A stretch of 64,000 nucleotides of DNA from Hydractinia symbiolongicarpus (Eukaryota; Cnidaria; Hydrozoa; Anthoathecata; Hydractiniidae), in assembly GCF_029227915.1 (NCBI RefSeq), contig NC_079888.1, positions 2,553,001 through 2,617,000 on the forward strand, written 5' to 3'. Below, piece after piece: positions 21,780 through 33,970 of this stretch. Under the pieces are notes generated by a model, which did no database searches, was not told where the DNA came from, and saw only the letters and a program-made list of their open reading frames with translations. The position numbers were made by a program, and so were the translations under genes. Numbering within the stretch: position 1 is the stretch's first letter; each line of letters begins with the position of its first letter.

Positions 21780-22719
21780 TTAACCCTATTATACCTGAGC
21801 TTTTTGGCCCTTGTAACCCTGGGGGGGGGGGGGGGGGGGGGGCACAAAGTGCCCGCGGGCCATAAATCCTGAACCACTTGTGCTTAAGTGATGAAACTTG
21901 GCTCAATTGGAGAATGTCTGAGTACAAACTCATTCCAGGTAAAAAAAAGTAATTTGATGACGTCATAGGATTTTGAAATGAGGTCACACATGTGAAAAAT
22001 GGTCATTTTCCCAATTTTTCAGTACGTTTTAATTTCTCACGTGTTACTAATGATATGGCCTTGATTCTTAGTATATTTGTGGAATGAATACCAAAATATG
22101 TGTTTCACATGAAAAAAGTAATTTTAATGACTTCATTGGGATAAAAAAAGACGTCATTTCGGCAAAAAAAGTTCTTATTGTAATGATAAAGATAAAAAGA
22201 CCCGTTCTACAAGAAATATTGATGCTCATGTCATTAAACTTGGTATATATGTAGAACAGGACATTTAAAGATAATCGAAGTAAAGAAAACAATATAATGA
22301 CGTCATTGGGGTCCGAAATGACGTCAATTTGCTGGATCGATATTTCCTTAAAATCAGATCTGCTTTTTGTCCCCAGTAACCATATATCACCTTAGCAAAA
22401 CCTTGGTTACCACTTAGTAACCAACATACATGTAATAAATAATTATATACCTAATACAACATCTTATAACATTCTTACATGAATGTCAACAGTTTTCAAA
22501 ATTCCAAAAAAATTACCCCCGTCCAAAATAAGCAATACCACCAGCAAAGTACAAAATTTTTCCAAACATTTTTTTTTATTAGAAGCAATAATAAAAGGTA
22601 TAAAAGGTAAGAATAGTCACAAAATTTTAGCACTTAATCACATGTGTATCTAAAGTTATGCCTAGTCAAAAAGGCCGCGGGCAATTTGTGCCCCCCCCCC
22701 CCCGGTATAATAGGGTTAA
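21780..22719. mobile_element. piggyBac-type MITE with TTAA target duplication
   Basis: A TTAA at 21780-21783 and another at 22716-22719 flank an element of 932 bp. Its ends are inverted repeats: CCCTATTATACC on the left and GGTATAATAGGG on the right. Further in, the left arm has a run of 22 G, then GCACAAAGTGCCCGCGGGCC. The right arm has GGCCGCGGGCAATTTGTG and a run of 13 C. TTAA duplication and CCC ends are typical of the piggyBac superfamily. The interior shows no transposase and contains repeated TGACGTCAT words. Confidence 0.85.
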
Positions 22720-22954
22720 AGCAAACAAGAAGCCCTGGGGGCTCTAAGATTTTCTGCTCGCTACCAAAATATTTGATGACAACCTGCTAATTTGTTGTTT
22801 TATCGTGCCAAACATTCGAAGAGGTTTGGTGCATGACGCTCCGAAGATAAAGCACACAAGTGACATTATATCTTACAACAAACGCAAACAAAATGAAACG
22901 TGTCATAATAAACTCACATTTTAAAAGAAATTGCTAACAAAAAATACAGCCTAT

Positions 22955-23200
22955 CATTCATGGTTGAAAGTCTTGCGATTGAAACGTTTATGGTCTTAAA
23001 CGACATTTAAGGTGGCAAAAAATCAAAATTTTGATCTCACCATCATGTTCAGCATACTTTATTTGTTTACTATGCCAAATTTTGCCCAATTTTGGCCTGA
23101 AACATCATTTAGATGACTTCTCAGTACTTAGGGAGTTTGGGTACGAAGTTTAAATCTGTGACGTTCAATTGACCATTTGGGACAGGGTTAGTTAGTTAGT
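22955..23200 (+). repeat. dispersed repeat, copy 1
   Basis: It contains CATGGTTGAAAGTC, GCGATTGAAACGTTTATGG, CAATTTTGGCCTGAAAC and GTACGAAGTTTAAATCTGTG in the same order as the longer copy at 48180-48570. A short related piece is at 11630-11680. The ends are undefined, so the class is unknown. Confidence 0.7.
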
Positions 23201-25209
23201 CAGTTATACCAATACTATCCTCCTCTCAGAGGAACGTGAAATCCCAGGGTCGATTTTTCTCAAAAAATGCTCCGAAAGAAAAAAACGACGGTTATAAAGA
23301 ATTTCCTACGCCTTCGGGCGCGGAAATTCAATAACTGCATTTTGTGCCCCCTAATAAAACAACATGCGACGTAAGTGGTAGCATAATAATTAAGCAGTTT
23401 CTTACGCCATATGATTGACGAATTTGCACTCAACTATATAATATATATGCACATGTGTATTATGGGTAGAAATTCCATAGAAATTTAACGACTCATTCAA
23501 AACCACCGAGTCAAAATTCCGTGCATTCGGTCGTCCGTTTCAGGCGTTCGCACGAAAAACTGCGGAAACCCGTGGACCACAATGCGGGAGCTTTCGTTTT
23601 CAAATTAGCCCCAGGTGGCTTTTGCTTCGTTCTTGCATAAGGTTTTTTGCAGTGGTTATTTTGATGGTTTGATTAGAAATTGCTATCTTAAAAATAAACA
23701 AAAAAAAGATATTCTGTCCCACCTCATCAATGTTGCAAAATCTTGATGCCAAGAAGCATGTTGATGTGATGTGTAGAACAATAATCTGTTCTGCTGTGTA
23801 GTGCTCTCTACCTAAACTGTTTGATTAGATGTTATTTGCATTTTTTTGCAACAACAGAGGCTTGACAACCCAGACCCACCTGTGATTTTTATATGTAGCT
23901 ATACACCATCTTGAATGTTTACATTCTCCATGCAAAGACTTTTGACTGTATGGAAGGCAAAAAAGATGCAAGGAAAAAACTCTGGTAATAAGTGCCAGAC
24001 AAGTTTGTGCAAGTTATTTGGAACAGCTCTCCCAAGGCTTTAACTTGCACACAGGAGTAGTGGAAAAAAACACTCTTCTGTCAATTACTTTTTTGTTTTC
24101 AGAAAATTTTTATGCCCTTATACATGTATATACCGCTTGACCACATAGAGATAATGACTATTCAGAGATGATAAAATAAAAAAAATTAAAATTTTATTTC
24201 TATATATACATAATAAAATAAAAAAAGTATATATACTAGAATTTCCCTAAAACAAGGTCTTTTGCGTCAACACTGTTAAGGCTCTAAACTTTTACTGTAT
24301 ATATATATATCTACTACTACTACTACTATACTACTACTAGCACAATGAAAGAAATTCTCTATTGATCAACAATTCTTTGAGAGAAACTTGAATAAACGAG
24401 TTCACAGTTTCAATACAGAAAATGAGCAAACAATTTAAACTGTTAAGAAGTGTATTAAGGCACATTTGCTCCCCCTCTTTTGTAAAGTTAATTTTTTTTA
24501 ATTTCAAGTATTTAATCTACAATAGTGTGCATTTTTTCAAACTTGTAACCTGTAGGATGATGAGTGAAAATTGTGTATTATTAGGACTGTTTTGATCGAA
24601 AGAATTATTTACAAAACACATTACTTATTTGAATATGTGAAGAGTTTGATAATTTTTTTCTGATAACGCTTGCTGTCTCCAGACCTGTATATATGAATTA
24701 AACAGTGGATTTGAAAATCTTTGTGCGTTGTGAATCATTTGTTGTCGTTTAACTTATCGTTCAATAAAGTTAAGAATTCTATTCGTTAGAGTCACTACTG
24801 TATTCCACATCTGAAATTCCAGAGCTAAAGCTGATTTCTGGAGTGTAACTCACGTCACAAAGTAACTGTTTCCCCAGTTAACCGTGACGTCAAAAAGATT
24901 GAATTTCTTTTGTGTGTGCTCATTGAAGACATGAATTTTGTAGGAAAAGATATCAAAATTTTTTAATTTTTTTTAAAATTTTTAATTGGGTTTAGAAACT
25001 GGACCTAATTTTAAAGAAAATTTTGTTTTTCCAATATAACGCTTGATTTCCCTTTAAGTCCTAAAACAATATACATTTGTTAAAAGGAATAAAGTGAAAA
25101 AGACCCTGTTTCACCTAGTCTCTGCATTTTTTGAATGAAGGGCTTATCACAAAAAATTCAAACCTTCAAAAAGGTCTTTGCAGTAAAGCAATCTAGTTTT
25201 AGGATTCTA
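23200..25209. other. intergenic, AT-rich, simple repeats
   Basis: No gene seen. A hairpin word (TTTCCTACGCCTTCGGGCGCGGAAA) lies near 23303-23328, and ATATAT / CTACTACTA microsatellites are at 24298-24345. Confidence 0.5.
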
Positions 25210-25791
25210 TCTCTTGTAATAATACAGAGACTGTGTCTGTCCGTAACAGGCAGAGTGGATGTGTTCATTTTCCTTTGATGTTGCCGAAAAATGCATGTCT
25301 CAAATGTTAAGTTTTCTGACGTTACAGCGCGACTTCAATAACACTACTTTAACACCAATATCTTATTTAAATAAATGAAGCCATTACAGTGCACCTAAAA
25401 CTTAGAGGCCAAATAACTTGGAAACGTGTTGGTGACGTCAATGATTTTTCACCGCATGGGTAACTAGGGACCACCTAAGACCAAATTGGGTAATTTTCCC
25501 AAACCTGAGTCCCCAAATCCGTTTCAAAATGGACGGGTTGATGACGTCATCAAAAAACATTCTAGCCGCAATATTTTCGTAACCGTTTGTCAAAAGTACA
25601 CGATCCTCTACATTTTCTTTCATTTTCATACATTTCCTCTTCATTTGCTTTAAGCTCTACACAAAAATAGTTAACGTGAAAAAAAGCTTCTGAATTTGTT
25701 TTGTGGATGGGTTGCTGACAACATTAAAATAACGGGTTTTTTTAATTTTTATCCTGCCTCAGTGGATATTTCCATGGGCTTTATCGACTAG
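25210..25791 (+). mobile_element. non-autonomous Helitron (about 580 bp)
   Basis: Starts TCTCTTGTAATAATACAGAG after an A and ends CAGTGGATATTTCCATGGGC ... TATCGACTAG before a T. Both ends match the smaller copies at 11234-11406 and 806-953. The interior is non-coding, with several TGACGTCA words and phrases such as GTGACGTCAATGATTTTTCA. Confidence 0.65.
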
Positions 25792-27224
25792 TATATGATA
25801 ATGTGTTTATGTTGTGCAGAATGATAAAAGGAAGAAAATTCACGATTTGTTCTTTCAAGCAGTTATTTGCATTCTTTGAATATTAATTACACGCAAGCTT
25901 GCTTACTCACAACTGACTTAGAACTTATAAAAGATCTTAAGCTCTATAATCTTATATAAGTTTTGCTGATGCGGTGTAGCACGTTTTCGAAACCTCCCTA
26001 ATAAATTCCTAATAATATTTTTGTATATTGTAGAAGATAAAAAAGTTGATTATTAATTCTATTGTAATTCTTGAAAAAGCTTTGTCCATAGGACACGCTG
26101 AAAATCTGGAAACTTATTATGCCATGATTGTTCTAAAAAATTCTGACATTATATATTAAAGTTCCAAGCTTAGTTCATGCCCTGATATCATCAGGAGTAT
26201 ACTTTTGTGTAACTTTGCAAGAAATTTAAAAAACGAATTTATGCGGGCAGTAATCAATAATACTGTAATGTCATAAATTGAGACGGGTTAAGATAATTAT
26301 TAAAATTAAAAGAAACAATTCTAGACTATGCAAGCAACCTTTTACCCTTATATATCATATATATATATATATATATGTAAGAATCCCTGTCAGAATTTTG
26401 GGATTACTTCTTAGTTGATTCCTGTTATTGTAGCATTTTTACGTGTGTGCATCTTTTACAGTGTTGATATTAGAAAAATTGCCTAAATTGTTTGGAAGAA
26501 GAGAAAACCCTTTTCGTGGTGTTCAAGCAGTACATAAATACTGCTAATAAGTACATTGTGAAACAGCTTCTTCCATTTCTCACCTACAAGTGCAGAAAGG
26601 CTGCCCGGAATAATCAGATTTTCATTGTGCATCCTAACTTATCTAGAAATAATTTGTATTATAATATTAGCGGACTTTAATTCTTTTGGTAATTATAAGT
26701 TTGCCTTTTTGATAAATAAATCTTGTTGGTAAATAAGTTGATTTACGAAATTCTCTGATATAGGGAGAATATAAGGGGGGGGATAAAAGCGGACAAAAAA
26801 TGCAGAATTAATGTTCTAGAATTATCCTTATATTTGCAAACTTAAATTTGTTTTTTTTAACACATTTATTCTTTGCAATTTTCCTGTGTATTCAGTATCA
26901 CATTTACATTAGACATACGCAAAACAGTAGGTATTTGATGTTGGTTTAAATCTGCAACCGTAATAAAAATTTTGGAATTTGCAAATTTTATTCTGTATGT
27001 AAGTTTTATTCTGTATGTAAGTTCTGTATGTAATTCTTGAGGTCTTATAAACATTAATTTCGCAACCTTATCTTCCAGGAGCAATTTCTTCCCTTAGGGT
27101 AAGCATAAAAACACTTTGTAAAGACTTAATAAAAACTTTGTTGAAAAAGAAGACGATAATGCATGTGTGTTTAAAAACAACTTATTTTTTATCTCTTTCA
27201 TTTAGCTGATGTAAGGACGATTAA
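25792..27224. other. intergenic, upstream of the seven-pass protein gene
   Basis: Contains an AT dinucleotide run at 26348-26377 and a nearly perfect repeat of TTCTGTATGTAAGT at 26991-27031. A pyrimidine-rich tract ending TTTCATTTAG at 27206 looks like a 3' splice site, so a non-coding first exon probably lies further upstream. Confidence 0.4.
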
Positions 27225-28718
27225 ATGGAAGCACAACGCGACCACTCATATATTGAATACTCTTCAATACAAGATAATGAGAATTTTCAGTTCTACAAAA
27301 TGTTACGCCCAATCTTCCTTGTTGAGTTTATATTTGGCCAAAACTTTCTATCTGATAATTATTGGGCAAAAGCTACGTCAAAGTTCCTGTTTTTTCTCAT
27401 GTTTTTACTGCTGTGTGGCGTGTTTTATCTTGGTGTGTTCTGTCGAGGTGATACTGTAGAGCGATGGTTGCAGTTATCATTATATATAGTTCCCTTGCTT
27501 GCGTTTCCGTGCGGAGCTCGTATATTTTTTTCGACTGCCTATTACCGTTTGCTGTGCAGAAACATCACCGATACCTTTATGGTGCGCTTTTTCGTTACCT
27601 CAAGAAATCCCAACACCATAAAAGAGACACGCCCGCCTGCTCACAACAGAAAGTGGCTTCGTGAAATCGCTATAAAAAGTCTAATCTTTCCTTTGTTGTT
27701 GGAGCTGATACAATGGTGCGGATTCGTTGTTTTTACTAATGTATATAGTAACACCACAACGCATTTTATAGGACGTCTTGACGACGAGCCGTTTTATGAA
27801 TTAGATTATAGAATATGGGATACATGTTACTATGTTTATTGGATAGTCACTGTGTATCTGGTTGGTTTTGTATCCTTCCAATTCGTTTTCGTCTCACGGT
27901 TGATTGTTAAAGATACTGTTAGCTTTATGAGTTTATTTGGAAACAGTTCAATGTTGAAATTTCAACCAGTTTACAGCCGTGCTAACGGGAACTTGTGTTT
28001 TCGATTTTTACAGTCTGTGGCGAATTTCTTTACAATGGACTTGATATCATCGATAACAGATCAATACGTTTATACAAACTGCGCCTACATGTCAAAAGAT
28101 ACTAAGAACCGTACTAAAAGTAATTCGCATTTAAAAAATGTTCCTTCCCGTGTGCTTACAAGCCCAGTTGGACAACCCTACGGACCAACTAGTAGAGAAG
28201 GTACTCCTGATTCACCAGACATTGTCAAATCGGATGCAAACGGAGGTCATATATCGCCTGGTGATGCGTGCGAGGTGTTTTCGTCATTTATTACAGAAAT
28301 CGAGGACTTGACTTCGTCCTTTACTCCGTTTACGATTGTGGTCACGTTTTTCGGAGTGGCCAACTTAGTGACACACGTGTCTTTATTCGTAAGAAAGGAC
28401 ATAATCCATATAAGTTATTGGACGTTATTTAGAACCATTCTGTTCTTGCTGGTTGCGTTACGAATGTTGTTGTGCGTGCAACAAGTGTCTACCATTTTAG
28501 GTAAACTACCACCACATGTAAGATTCGTGAAAACATCAGGCCGTTTGGGATTTGAGAATGCTACATGTCCTAGCTGGATGGATTTTATTGACTTATTGGA
28601 TAGTTTTAATCTCGGTAAACGGTCTTTTGGGTTCCCGCTGACATTGCGGCAAGTCGCAAGTATTGCAACCGTTCTGAACATGACGTTTGTTATTGTGTTG
28701 TCGGTTTTCAAAACGTAG
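27225..28718 (+). CDS. intronless seven-pass membrane protein, possibly gustatory-receptor-like
   Basis: An uninterrupted 497-residue frame. Hydrophobic segments lie near residues 51-72, 84-105, 150-172, 205-228, 360-382, 393-415 and 473-494. The N-terminus (about 50 residues) is polar. The loop between segments 4 and 5 is very long (about 130 residues), Ser/Pro/Thr-rich and probably cytoplasmic. The last segment ends three residues from the C-terminus. A long loop between TM4 and TM5 and a TM7 at the very end resemble animal gustatory-receptor-like proteins, not class A GPCRs, and no DRY or NPxxY motif is present. The TM7 TYhhhhhQF signature is not evident, so this family call is weak. A probable 3' splice site at 27206 suggests a spliced 5' UTR. 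Confidence 0.75.
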   Translation: MEAQRDHSYIEYSSIQDNENFQFYKMLRPIFLVEFIFGQNFLSDNYWAKATSKFLFFLMFLLLCGVFYLGVFCRGDTVERWLQLSLYIVPLLAFPCGARIFFSTAYYRLLCRNITDTFMVRFFVTSRNPNTIKETRPPAHNRKWLREIAIKSLIFPLLLELIQWCGFVVFTNVYSNTTTHFIGRLDDEPFYELDYRIWDTCYYVYWIVTVYLVGFVSFQFVFVSRLIVKDTVSFMSLFGNSSMLKFQPVYSRANGNLCFRFLQSVANFFTMDLISSITDQYVYTNCAYMSKDTKNRTKSNSHLKNVPSRVLTSPVGQPYGPTSREGTPDSPDIVKSDANGGHISPGDACEVFSSFITEIEDLTSSFTPFTIVVTFFGVANLVTHVSLFVRKDIIHISYWTLFRTILFLLVALRMLLCVQQVSTILGKLPPHVRFVKTSGRLGFENATCPSWMDFIDLLDSFNLGKRSFGFPLTLRQVASIATVLNMTFVIVLSVFKT

Positions 28719-31639
28719 AAAAGAGATGATGCAAGTGGAAAAGTGGCCTAGTGTCTATTTTAATGATCGATTTTTATTTAAATACTTCAACTGTTTCTTT
28801 TAGTTACGACAACAGCCTATTGTGGAATTAATTCTCTGCAAACTATCTTATTTTGCTTGACTTTTTTGCGAATTTTATAAAGTTTTTGACATTGAATTGA
28901 AGAACACTTAATAGAATATAGTTGTCACATTTATTATGCATTACAATTATCCGTCTTTTTGCTAGCGTTTTTAGCTTACCTGAAGCGTAGCTGCCTATTT
29001 TTACAAACACTTATTTTCGACTCATGTGTTTTCTCGGAATTTAATTTTTGCGCTTCTTTTTAGAAAGAATGTATACTATTTTTCTTTTAATTTTTCTGAC
29101 ACTTATGTTATGTATTTTGTAAATTTTTACTTCAACAATCTTTACTTTCTGTCTGCTGCTACAAAAAGAAGGGGTGAAAATTGAAAAAGGGTACAAATTA
29201 AAAAATAAATGCTTTTCAATTTTTTCACGAAATTCGCAAAATATTAGGACTTGCTTACTACGCGAGCATTAGCTGTTGTAAATTGTCGTTTTCGGTTCTC
29301 GACTTATAAGGCGAGTTATATATTAACATATTTGTCATCGCATTAAAGAAAACAAGTTACTATTGTTCTTGAATGTAGTATGCCTAAATTATATATTGTA
29401 CCAATTTTTACAATCTGTATACATCGCGTACTTTTAAAAACGTAATGATTTTGTAATTTTTTTTAATAAAAACTTTACTAAGGGTTTCATAAGCCTTATA
29501 GACCTTTGTTTTTAATCTTATGCCATTTCTATGCCTCGACAAATTTTATTAGGAAACGCGAAAAGAATTTGAAAAATTTCTACCTAGTTGGACTGGATTT
29601 TGTTACTTTAGTCACAATGTAAATTCTTACGACAGATTTAGTTAGACTTTTGTGACTTCTCCGTGTATACCAGTTGTATTGCCAATGGAGTGTCTACATC
29701 TAGGCTACAGCCCTAAAGCACAATGGTGCTCTATCAGACAGAATTGGGCAGGTTAGCTATAAGCATTAATAATTAAACCGTGATAAGTTCAAATTACGTG
29801 ACTCTATTACTGGAATAGGTTATATAACTTCTTTAGGAGAATTTTCTTAAATTTCGCGAAAATTATTGGAAAATCGCTATTAGCGAGATTCGCGAAATTT
29901 TGAATTAATTTTTGCGAAATTTGAATTTATTTTCTTTTTTACACACTATTGGACTAATATTTTTTTCTTTTGATTTACCTAAAATTACATAAGATATATA
30001 TGAGATATATATGTGAGTTTCAACTTCAGCATTCTCTTGCCCTTAAAGTACTTGTGGGGGACAAGCTTCGAAATTCGCTAACTTGCTTCACCGCTGCATC
30101 TCCTTCACACTTGCTTTTCGGGAAAAATCTTCGGGAAATTCGTGAAAGCTCTATCAATATACCTTTCCTGAATTTCCTAATTATGCCAAACTTAGCAAAA
30201 GGTAGAACAAATTACCTAATTTCGTTAATATTTCTGTTCCGTAAATGCCTCAACTGCAAGCTGAAAGCCACGGTCAAACCCTTCATATAGACGAGCTTTT
30301 TAAAAATAGCCTCGTTTTAAAAATAATTATTTTTTTCAAATCAAAGTAAATCCAACCAAAATATTACATTGCTTCAAAAACTTCAGCTTTGTCATTATAA
30401 TTTGATATTCTATCTGAATATCCCTATTTAAAGAGCATAGAACCATATAAAATTGTGGATGATGTCATAAGTATTATAATTTATGAAAGTCGGGAAAGGT
30501 GTATAGAAGAAACTTTTGCGATAATTTAATTTTATTTACCGCGATTTTTTTTGTCAGAATACACGCCTACGTTGCTTAAGCGTGAAATGTTATTTCCGCG
30601 AAATATTAAAAGTTAAGAAAAAAAAATCAAAAATTTATTTCCGCGATAAAAACACAACGTATCCTAAACCTTTAGTCAAAATATAATCTAATAATTAAGT
30701 ATAAAATTTAAAATCGTAATCCAGGGAAATTTACTCCCTCGAGTAATACGCAACTCTCGAATTCGCAAAAGTTTAATTTTCCAACAATTTCTGCACTAAA
30801 ACTTTGTCAGAGATCGTAAAAAACTTCCTGAAAATCCGTATAACAAAGCAGCTATACACAACTTGAAATCTTTTGGCACCATAACAGTGTTCTCACTGCA
30901 AATAGGCCTTGAATCTTGAATCTATCCACATTCTACATGTTTTGATTTTGCACTGGAAGACACAAAATGTGCGCTTAAATGTAGATAAACATTGATAAAC
31001 ATTGCGTAAGTAGCGAGTTACGAAAAACGAACTTGTACTTGTAAAAAAATATTTTCCAAATTTAGAGCTGGGAATTTTATTTTTAAAACTTTGATTAACA
31101 AAAATGTATTTCATATGCGAAGTTACATTGCCTTGATAAGTACTAGTTTTTAACTTCTGCAAAAAAAAGCTGTAAAACTTTATCTAGTCCGTAAGGTGGA
31201 ATTTTTCAATGTTTCTTTCTGTACCTCTTATAGCAACACAAGTATGGTAGACACGCATCCAGCTTTGTGTTGCTTTGGTGGTGTTTTTATTTCTTTATTT
31301 TAAGATTAAATCTTCTATTTTAAAAGAAGAAAAATCGGTATGGAATCTTTCACATTGTGTTTTGATAAAGTTAGTTCGTTTACTTATCATAACTGCCCTT
31401 TTACTTTCGCAAACAAAGTAAAGAGTTAGGGTTTGGGAACCAAATTTGTTTTCAACAAATTTTCCGCCAAATTTCGCCATTATGAATTTTTTTTCAATAT
31501 TTTCCACTTAAAATATGAGGAAGTGCACTGCGAATATTTCATATATCTATCTCCTTTTAGTCAATCAAATTCGAGATAATTTTCATGTTATTTATTGATA
31601 ATGCAATTTATTCTTTTTTTCCCGGTAATTGGTAAAAAA
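28719..31639. other. intergenic, AT-rich
   Basis: No gene seen on either strand. AATAAA-type signals downstream of the seven-pass gene occur at about 29203. Clusters of the palindromic word TTCGCGAA and its parts occur at 29850-29925 and 30520-30650. Confidence 0.5.
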
Positions 31640-32360
31640 ATACCTCTAATTTAGTGCGCCCTCTAATTAATGCGGACGGCCTATTTTTTGAAAATTGAAC
31701 AAATTTTTCCCCTCTATTAATTAATGCGGATGAGTTTCAAGGAATTTTTGATTCTCCTCTAATTTAGTGCGATAATGGTCAAAATTCCCTCTAATTATAG
31801 TGCGGATTGGACATGTACCCAAGTGCATATCCGAATTAACTTTCTTTTTTTGAAAAACTGTGAAAGTAAAAGGACCGAGAAGATACTCAGCTGACCTGAC
31901 ACAAAGTGGATTGGAATTGCCAGCGGAATTTCACTTTACAACATCAAACCAAAGACTTCTTCGTCAAATGGAAGAAGCGTATTAGTGAGGATGAAGATTT
32001 TCGAGGAGAATCGGGCTAGTTTCGAAGAAGCTAAAAATAAGAAGGAAGTAAAAAATGTAAAAAAAAAATGTAAAAAAAAAAATGAAATGATGAAAGAAAA
32101 TGGAAAAATAAATGAATAAAAAGTAGAAGTATTTTTTCACCTCTAATTTAATGCGGTTGTGATCTAGTTTTCTCTAATTCCTCTAAAGTATCATCTAACT
32201 TTTGCAAAGCATTAAACATCGACAGAGGGGCAAGACGGCTGTCTAAAAATGCGAAACTGGTTGCTATGGGAGTTGCTATGCACTTATGTTTGCGGTTGGT
32301 TGGAGAAAGAGCCAGATAGCGCATTAAAAACCGAAATTTGTCATAAGAACTACTTGCCAC
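31640..32360. mobile_element. probable degraded DNA transposon with CCTCTAATTTAGTGCGG repeats
   Basis: The phrase CTCTAATTTAGTGCGG and variants recur at 31650, 31722, 31758 and 31787, and again at 32141-32156. Minus 32148-32360 holds a 70-codon open frame ending exactly inside the right-hand repeat. Its protein begins SSYDKFRFLMRYLALSPTNR. Repeated TTAGCGG-like words at both ends are common in Tigger/pogo-type and related elements. No target duplication was identified, so the class is tentative. Confidence 0.4.
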
Positions 32361-33186
32361 GGTATTCTAAGGTGAATTTGCTCTCAGAAAACAGATAAAA
32401 GACAATTCTTGAAATTTAGACATTATTTGGTGGTGAACCACCCTACCTGGCATACTTTCGTTAATAACTGGTATTACCCTGAAACTTATGAGGTGACTTT
32501 TTATCATTTTGGATCAGAAATATGGAGAGAAAAAATTTACAGCATGTGGTGTGCCATGCCCATTTTGAAAGGCACAGTTCTAATTATTTTTAGCATTTTG
32601 GTATATGGATATTATAATGAATAAAAATGTTAACATTTAGGTTTATAATGTCTAAAGTTGTTCAAATAACTTGCGCCCCTCGCTGTTACTGCCCTTTGTC
32701 GCCCGCTTACGCTTTTTTTTTTTTTTAGTTTTCACTAACACTCTGGTACCTGCGTTGCTTTTTCAATAATTTTTATATGCTTTTTTCCATTTGATGGTAA
32801 GCATTTCTCAATAATGTATAGAATCAATCTTTAAATTATGTCTCTGGTGTGCATATATATTTGACTTTTTACGAGCATATAATTACTCCAATTATATGTG
32901 CCAAAATATTATTTTCCTTTTTATACACGATGTAATGGCATATAATTAATATTGTCAATATATACAAAAAATCATAAAGCTATACAAACTCGAAAAAAAA
33001 TGCTGACAGTCACCATACGAAGCATGTTTTTTAATTGTCATGTGAAAGACATCATCCGTACCAAGTTTTATAAGTTATAACCAAATACAAGGGAAGTTAG
33101 GGGGGTAAGGCACTTTTGCCCCCCTAAGGACTACACTCGCCCCCCTACTATACCCCAACCTGAATAGGGTTAACTAAATAATTAAT
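32361..33186. other. intergenic
   Basis: Plus 32409-32624 is an open frame (71 codons) without clear protein features. A C-rich motif near 33108-33172, ending CCTGAATAGGGTTAA, resembles one end of the piggyBac-type MITE at 21784; no second end was seen. Confidence 0.4.
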
Positions 33187-33671
33187 TTATCTCTCATACT
33201 GTTCTATTATATCTCTTATCATTTCTCGATTTTGTTTATTAAACTCGCCAGTCAATTCATAAGCTGTCTTGCCATCGTTATCTTTGATTGACTTATCTAC
33301 ATTTTGTTGACGCAAAATCGCTTCCACACATTTTGTATAACCAAGCCAGGCAGCGTAATGCAAAGGAGTTTTTTTGGATTCGTTTACCCGATTGATATGA
33401 GTCACGTCGTGTCGACATAACGCTTTTAATACCACGCTATGTCCTTTCTTAGCTGCGAGATGATAACTGTTGTTTTGTTGTTGATCCTCTGTCCAAACGT
33501 TACTCCCATTTTCAATTAACAATTTAACAATGGTGGAACTATTTGTGTGATATGCTGTCCACATTAACGGTGTTCTTCCATCGTGATTCTTCACATGAAC
33601 GATGCTTGGATTGTCTCGCAAGACACTTCTAAGTTTATCTGTTTTCTTTTGACCAATTAATGTTTGAATGT
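33187..33671 (-). CDS. terminal exon of an ankyrin-repeat protein
   Basis: The exon runs from an acceptor (TTTTTTTAG, 33672-33680) to a TAA at 33187, about 161 residues. It contains four ankyrin-type units. The hallmark phrases are DGRTPLMWTAYH, NNSYHLAAKKGH and KTPLHYAAWLGYTKCVEAIL, followed by DGKTAYELTG. The C-terminus is a charged helix ending EQYER. The exon starts in phase 1. The upstream partner exon is not identified: the FN3 exon at 35303-35566 ends in phase 2 and cannot join directly. Ankyrin repeats are protein-binding scaffolds, so the role depends on the missing N-terminal part. Confidence 0.75.
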
Positions 33672-33930
33672 CTAAAAAAAAGATATTTATTTAATCAAGC
33701 TAACTTCTTCTTCTTCTGGTTGTAGCTTAGAAAATGATGTCCAGTTGAATCATTCCCTTCGTTAAAACTTAGTGAACCTAATTCTGTGAAAAACGCAATT
33801 CGAAACAACCTTTGAAACATTAAAATGGTAAAGAGGGTGTTCATTTTGTGTTTCAATTCTGTTAAATGCGAATGTAGAAATGAACTTAGCCTCTCAGTGT
33901 TACTTAATTTGTCATTCAGCTTCAGTGCAA

Positions 33931-33970
33931 CCTAGGATGATAGAAATAAAGGTGTATATATCATCCTAGG
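33931..33970. repeat. short perfect inverted repeat
   Basis: CCTAGGATGATA at the left and TATATCATCCTAGG at the right form a hairpin of at least 10 bp around a 16-20 base loop. It could be a tiny palindromic element. Confidence 0.6.

Noticed and set aside
28415-28711. 98-codon minus-strand frame
   Set aside because: Lies wholly inside the plus-strand seven-pass gene on the opposite strand and has no protein-like features of its own.
30893-31507. Two minus-strand frames (89 and 70 codons)
   Set aside because: Composition is that of random AT-rich DNA, with no flanking splice or start signals and no recognisable motif.
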